A stretch of DNA of 64,000 nt, taken from Vibrio sp. CK2-1. GTDB taxonomy: Bacteria > Pseudomonadota > Gammaproteobacteria > Enterobacterales > Vibrionaceae. The position numbers and the translations under genes were made by a program. The notes beneath the pieces are model-generated. The model did no database searches. It was not told the origin of the DNA and saw only the letters and a list, made by a program, of their open reading frames with translations. The stretch lies in the NCBI RefSeq assembly GCF_021726515.1, contig NZ_JAKKCJ010000002.1, positions 1 to 64,000 of the forward strand, read 5' to 3'. Positions within the stretch are counted from its first letter, which is position 1. The number at the start of each line of letters is the position of its first letter. Shown here one piece after another: positions 61,998 through 64,000 of the stretch.

Positions 61998-63563
61998 ATG
62001 CAGAAGTTTCATTCACAAATAACGCAACTCGCGCTTGATTTGACGCTAGGAATTTCCAATCAAGACCGTTTTGATCGTCTTCTAGAAGTATTAAGGAATA
62101 TTTTAAATTGTGATGCAGCGGCATTGCTTGCTTATCGAAATCAACAGTTTGTGCCATTAGCGATTGATGGTTTATATGATGAGGTGATGGGGCGACGATT
62201 TAATCTTGATGAACATCCTCGTTTAGAAGCGATTGCACGAGCGGGGGATGTGGTTCGTTTTCCTGCCGATAGTGATATTGCTGACCCTTATGATGGGCTG
62301 ATCCCAAATAAAGGGGATAAGTTACACGTCCATGCCTGTGTTGGATTACCGCTAATTGCACATGGCCATTTGATTGGGGCGCTGACGATTGATGGTTTTG
62401 ATGCTCATCAGTTTGACACTTTCACTGATGGTGACTTACGAACCATTAGTGCGCTGGCAGCCGCGAGCTTACATACCTCCTTATTAGTGAAGCAATTGGA
62501 ATCACAGGTGGTGAATACCAGTGATGCGGATTCTCATATCACCAAAGAAATGAATTTAACTGAGGAGATGGTTGGTCAGTCGGGCGCGATGATGGATTTA
62601 AGGATGCAGATCCAAGCGGTGGCGAATACCGACCTCTCGGTTTTGATTATGGGAGAAACGGGGGTTGGTAAAGAGCTTGTCGCGACCGCTATTCATAATC
62701 AATCGAATCGTGCCAAGCAAAATTTGGTGTATTTAAACTGTGCGGCTTTACCTGAATCAGTGGCGGAAAGTGAGTTGTTTGGCCATGTAAAAGGGGCCTT
62801 TACTGGCGCGATTAGTCACCGTAAAGGCAAGTTTGAATTAGCCGATAATGGCACGCTATTTTTAGATGAGGTGGGGGAGTTGCCTTTAGGACTGCAATCC
62901 AAATTATTGCGAGTATTGCAATATGGCGATTTGCAGCGAGTCGGCGATGACAGTGTGCTTAAAGTGAATACCCGCATTGTGGCAGCAACCAATCGAGACT
63001 TGCATCAAGATGTAGTGAACGGCAAGTTTCGGGCGGATTTATATCACCGCTTGAGTGTTTTTCCTATCCATGTTCCGGCGCTTAGAGAGCGAACTGGGGA
63101 TATTACCTTGTTGAGTGGCTTTTTTATTGAAAAGTGCAAACACAAACTGAATTTGAATCACCTAAGTATCTCCCCTGCGGCTTTGCAGTTATTGGGGCAA
63201 TATAGTTGGCCGGGTAATATTCGTCAGCTTGAGCATGCTATCCACCGTGCGGCCGTATTAGCAAAAACAGAAAATAATCAGTCTAGCCCGATTAGTTTAC
63301 AGCCTCATCATTTTGAATTGATACAAGCAGAATCCACCTCACCACAAGGTATTGAAAATCAAAATCAGCTAGCGGATACCGTTAATTCTGATATAGCTAA
63401 GGACTACACCTTGGGTCTAAAAGCAGTGACTGAAACATTTCAAGCGCAAGTGATCATGGATGCACTAAACAATAATCAGCAGAACTGGTCAGCTACGGCT
63501 CGTGAGTTGAAAATAGACAGTGGTAATTTGCATCGACTAGCCAGGCGCCTAGGATTAAAGTGA
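61998..63563 (+). CDS. norR: NO-responsive sigma-54 activator NorR
   Basis: This 521-aa regulator has an N-terminal GAF domain (about 10-175, [20 protein letters not shown]) that senses NO through non-haem iron. The AAA+ domain has Walker A GETGVGKE and the sigma-54 contact loop [13 protein letters not shown], and a Fis-type helix-turn-helix is at the end ([19 protein letters not shown]). MQKFHSQ aligns with the E. coli start and has GAGAG 8 nt upstream. An open frame from a GTG at 61923 would run through the NorR sites and is rejected. It diverges from norVW. Confidence 0.94.
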   Translation: MQKFHSQITQLALDLTLGISNQDRFDRLLEVLRNILNCDAAALLAYRNQQFVPLAIDGLYDEVMGRRFNLDEHPRLEAIARAGDVVRFPADSDIADPYDGLIPNKGDKLHVHACVGLPLIAHGHLIGALTIDGFDAHQFDTFTDGDLRTISALAAASLHTSLLVKQLESQVVNTSDADSHITKEMNLTEEMVGQSGAMMDLRMQIQAVANTDLSVLIMGETGVGKELVATAIHNQSNRAKQNLVYLNCAALPESVAESELFGHVKGAFTGAISHRKGKFELADNGTLFLDEVGELPLGLQSKLLRVLQYGDLQRVGDDSVLKVNTRIVAATNRDLHQDVVNGKFRADLYHRLSVFPIHVPALRERTGDITLLSGFFIEKCKHKLNLNHLSISPAALQLLGQYSWPGNIRQLEHAIHRAAVLAKTENNQSSPISLQPHHFELIQAESTSPQGIENQNQLADTVNSDIAKDYTLGLKAVTETFQAQVIMDALNNNQQNWSATARELKIDSGNLHRLARRLGLK

Positions 63564-63643
63564 TAGTATTGCCATACTCAATAAAATACGTTCACTAAAC
63601 TGCGATACCTACCATGATATTAATAGGTACCTAAGGGGAATAT

Positions 63644-64000
63644 ATGAGCCATTTAGTCATTCCAAAACATTGGAAAATCCGACGTTCTACTCACTTTTTT
63701 ACTAAAGATAATATACCTAAAGCGTTACTGACTCATCACAATACCGCAGAAGGTGTGTTTGGGCAGATCTGTGTCATGCAAGGAACGGTTACTTTCTATG
63801 GGTTTGCAAATGAAGAAGCCACTGAGCCAGAACAAGTGGTGGTGATTAATGCCGGTTCGTTTGCCACAAGTCCACCTCAATATTGGCATCGTGTTGAACT
63901 CAGTGATGATGCTCAATTTAATATTAATTTTTGGGCTGAAGAAGAAACTGGTAATAAAGCTATGTTTAAAAGCTCAAGAATTCATAGCAAACCAATCGAT
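63644..64000 (+). CDS. YeaR/TehB-like cupin protein (DUF1971), partial
   Basis: The last 119 codons in the window form a cupin-like DUF1971 domain: IPKHWKIRRSTHFFTK, then VMQGTVTFYGFANEEATEPE and NAGSFATSPPQYWHRVEL. It resembles E. coli YeaR, an NO- and nitrate-induced protein. AAGGGG lies just before the ATG. The frame is still open at the window edge, so the C-terminus is unseen; YeaR-like proteins are about this length. It follows norR by 80 bp, which fits a nitrosative-stress role. Confidence 0.8.
   Translation, partial: MSHLVIPKHWKIRRSTHFFTKDNIPKALLTHHNTAEGVFGQICVMQGTVTFYGFANEEATEPEQVVVINAGSFATSPPQYWHRVELSDDAQFNINFWAEEETGNKAMFKSSRIHSKPID

Overview
The window is a piece of a gammaproteobacterial chromosome and reads as Vibrionaceae, most likely Vibrio. 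The evidence is the gene families and their order (ilvY/ilvC, ubiK, an RND pump with its TetR regulator, rep, cytochrome c5; gor, rlmJ and prlC; uspA, ftnA and uspB), an rrn operon ending 5S - tRNA-Thr - 5S, and a Vibrio-type integron attC site. Everything here is read from the sequence and from knowledge of the families. No database search was run.

Layout. 1-680: end of an rRNA operon (23S 3' end, 5S, tRNA-Thr(GGT), a second 5S). 0.7-11.3 kb: ilvY and ilvC diverge around two IlvY-type operators, followed by ubiK, a TetR-controlled RND efflux operon, the Rep helicase and a cytochrome c5. 11.5-12.5 kb: a tRNA operon, Arg(CCG)-His(GTG)-Pro(TGG)-His(GTG)-Pro(TGG), made by a 380-bp tandem duplication and trailed by decayed tRNA 3'-end/terminator units. 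12.9-18.4 kb: a peptide ABC importer (fused double ATPase, binding protein, two permeases). 18.5-23.8 kb: a Gfo/Idh/MocA oxidoreductase and four outer-membrane-type proteins, two of them paralogues. 24-30.3 kb: gor and rlmJ, prlC, argP and argO. 30.7-36.5 kb: glyoxylate-shunt locus (aceA, glcB) with an adjacent XRE-type regulator. 36.8-43.3 kb: phoX, asnC, a GGDEF/EAL protein, rsmJ and a Zn_protease-family protein. 43.4-45.9 kb: a coiled-coil hypothetical, then a repeat-rich stretch with a Phd/ParE-type toxin-antitoxin pair followed by an attC site, then an MmcQ/YjbR protein. 45.9-53.5 kb: tetrathionate respiration (ttrRS diverging from ttrBCA). 53.6-58.7 kb: yigM with a BirA-type operator, uspA, ftnA, uspB, yhiN and a YhcG-type nuclease. 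59-64 kb: nitric oxide detoxification (norW, norV, norR) and the start of a YeaR-like gene.

How the parts work together. aceA and glcB carry out the glyoxylate bypass, and the divergent XRE protein is their likely regulator. ttrRS should sense tetrathionate and drive ttrBCA, with an FNR-type box in the divergent promoter. NorR should sense NO and activate norVW from a sigma-54 promoter using three NorR-type sites, all visible. argP/argO and ilvY/ilvC are classic divergent LysR regulator-target pairs.

The least conventional features are repeats. CTCG-rich degenerate elements sit directly behind the stop codons of a run of genes between 28.5 and 36.8 kb. A 152-159 bp tandem array there supplies the last codons of the XRE regulator. 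Heptamer microsatellites end argO and precede argP, and related CTAG-rich sequence lies between the tRNA genes. The toxin-antitoxin pair looks like a lone integron cassette far from any visible integrase. I found no CRISPR array, prophage or intact insertion sequence.
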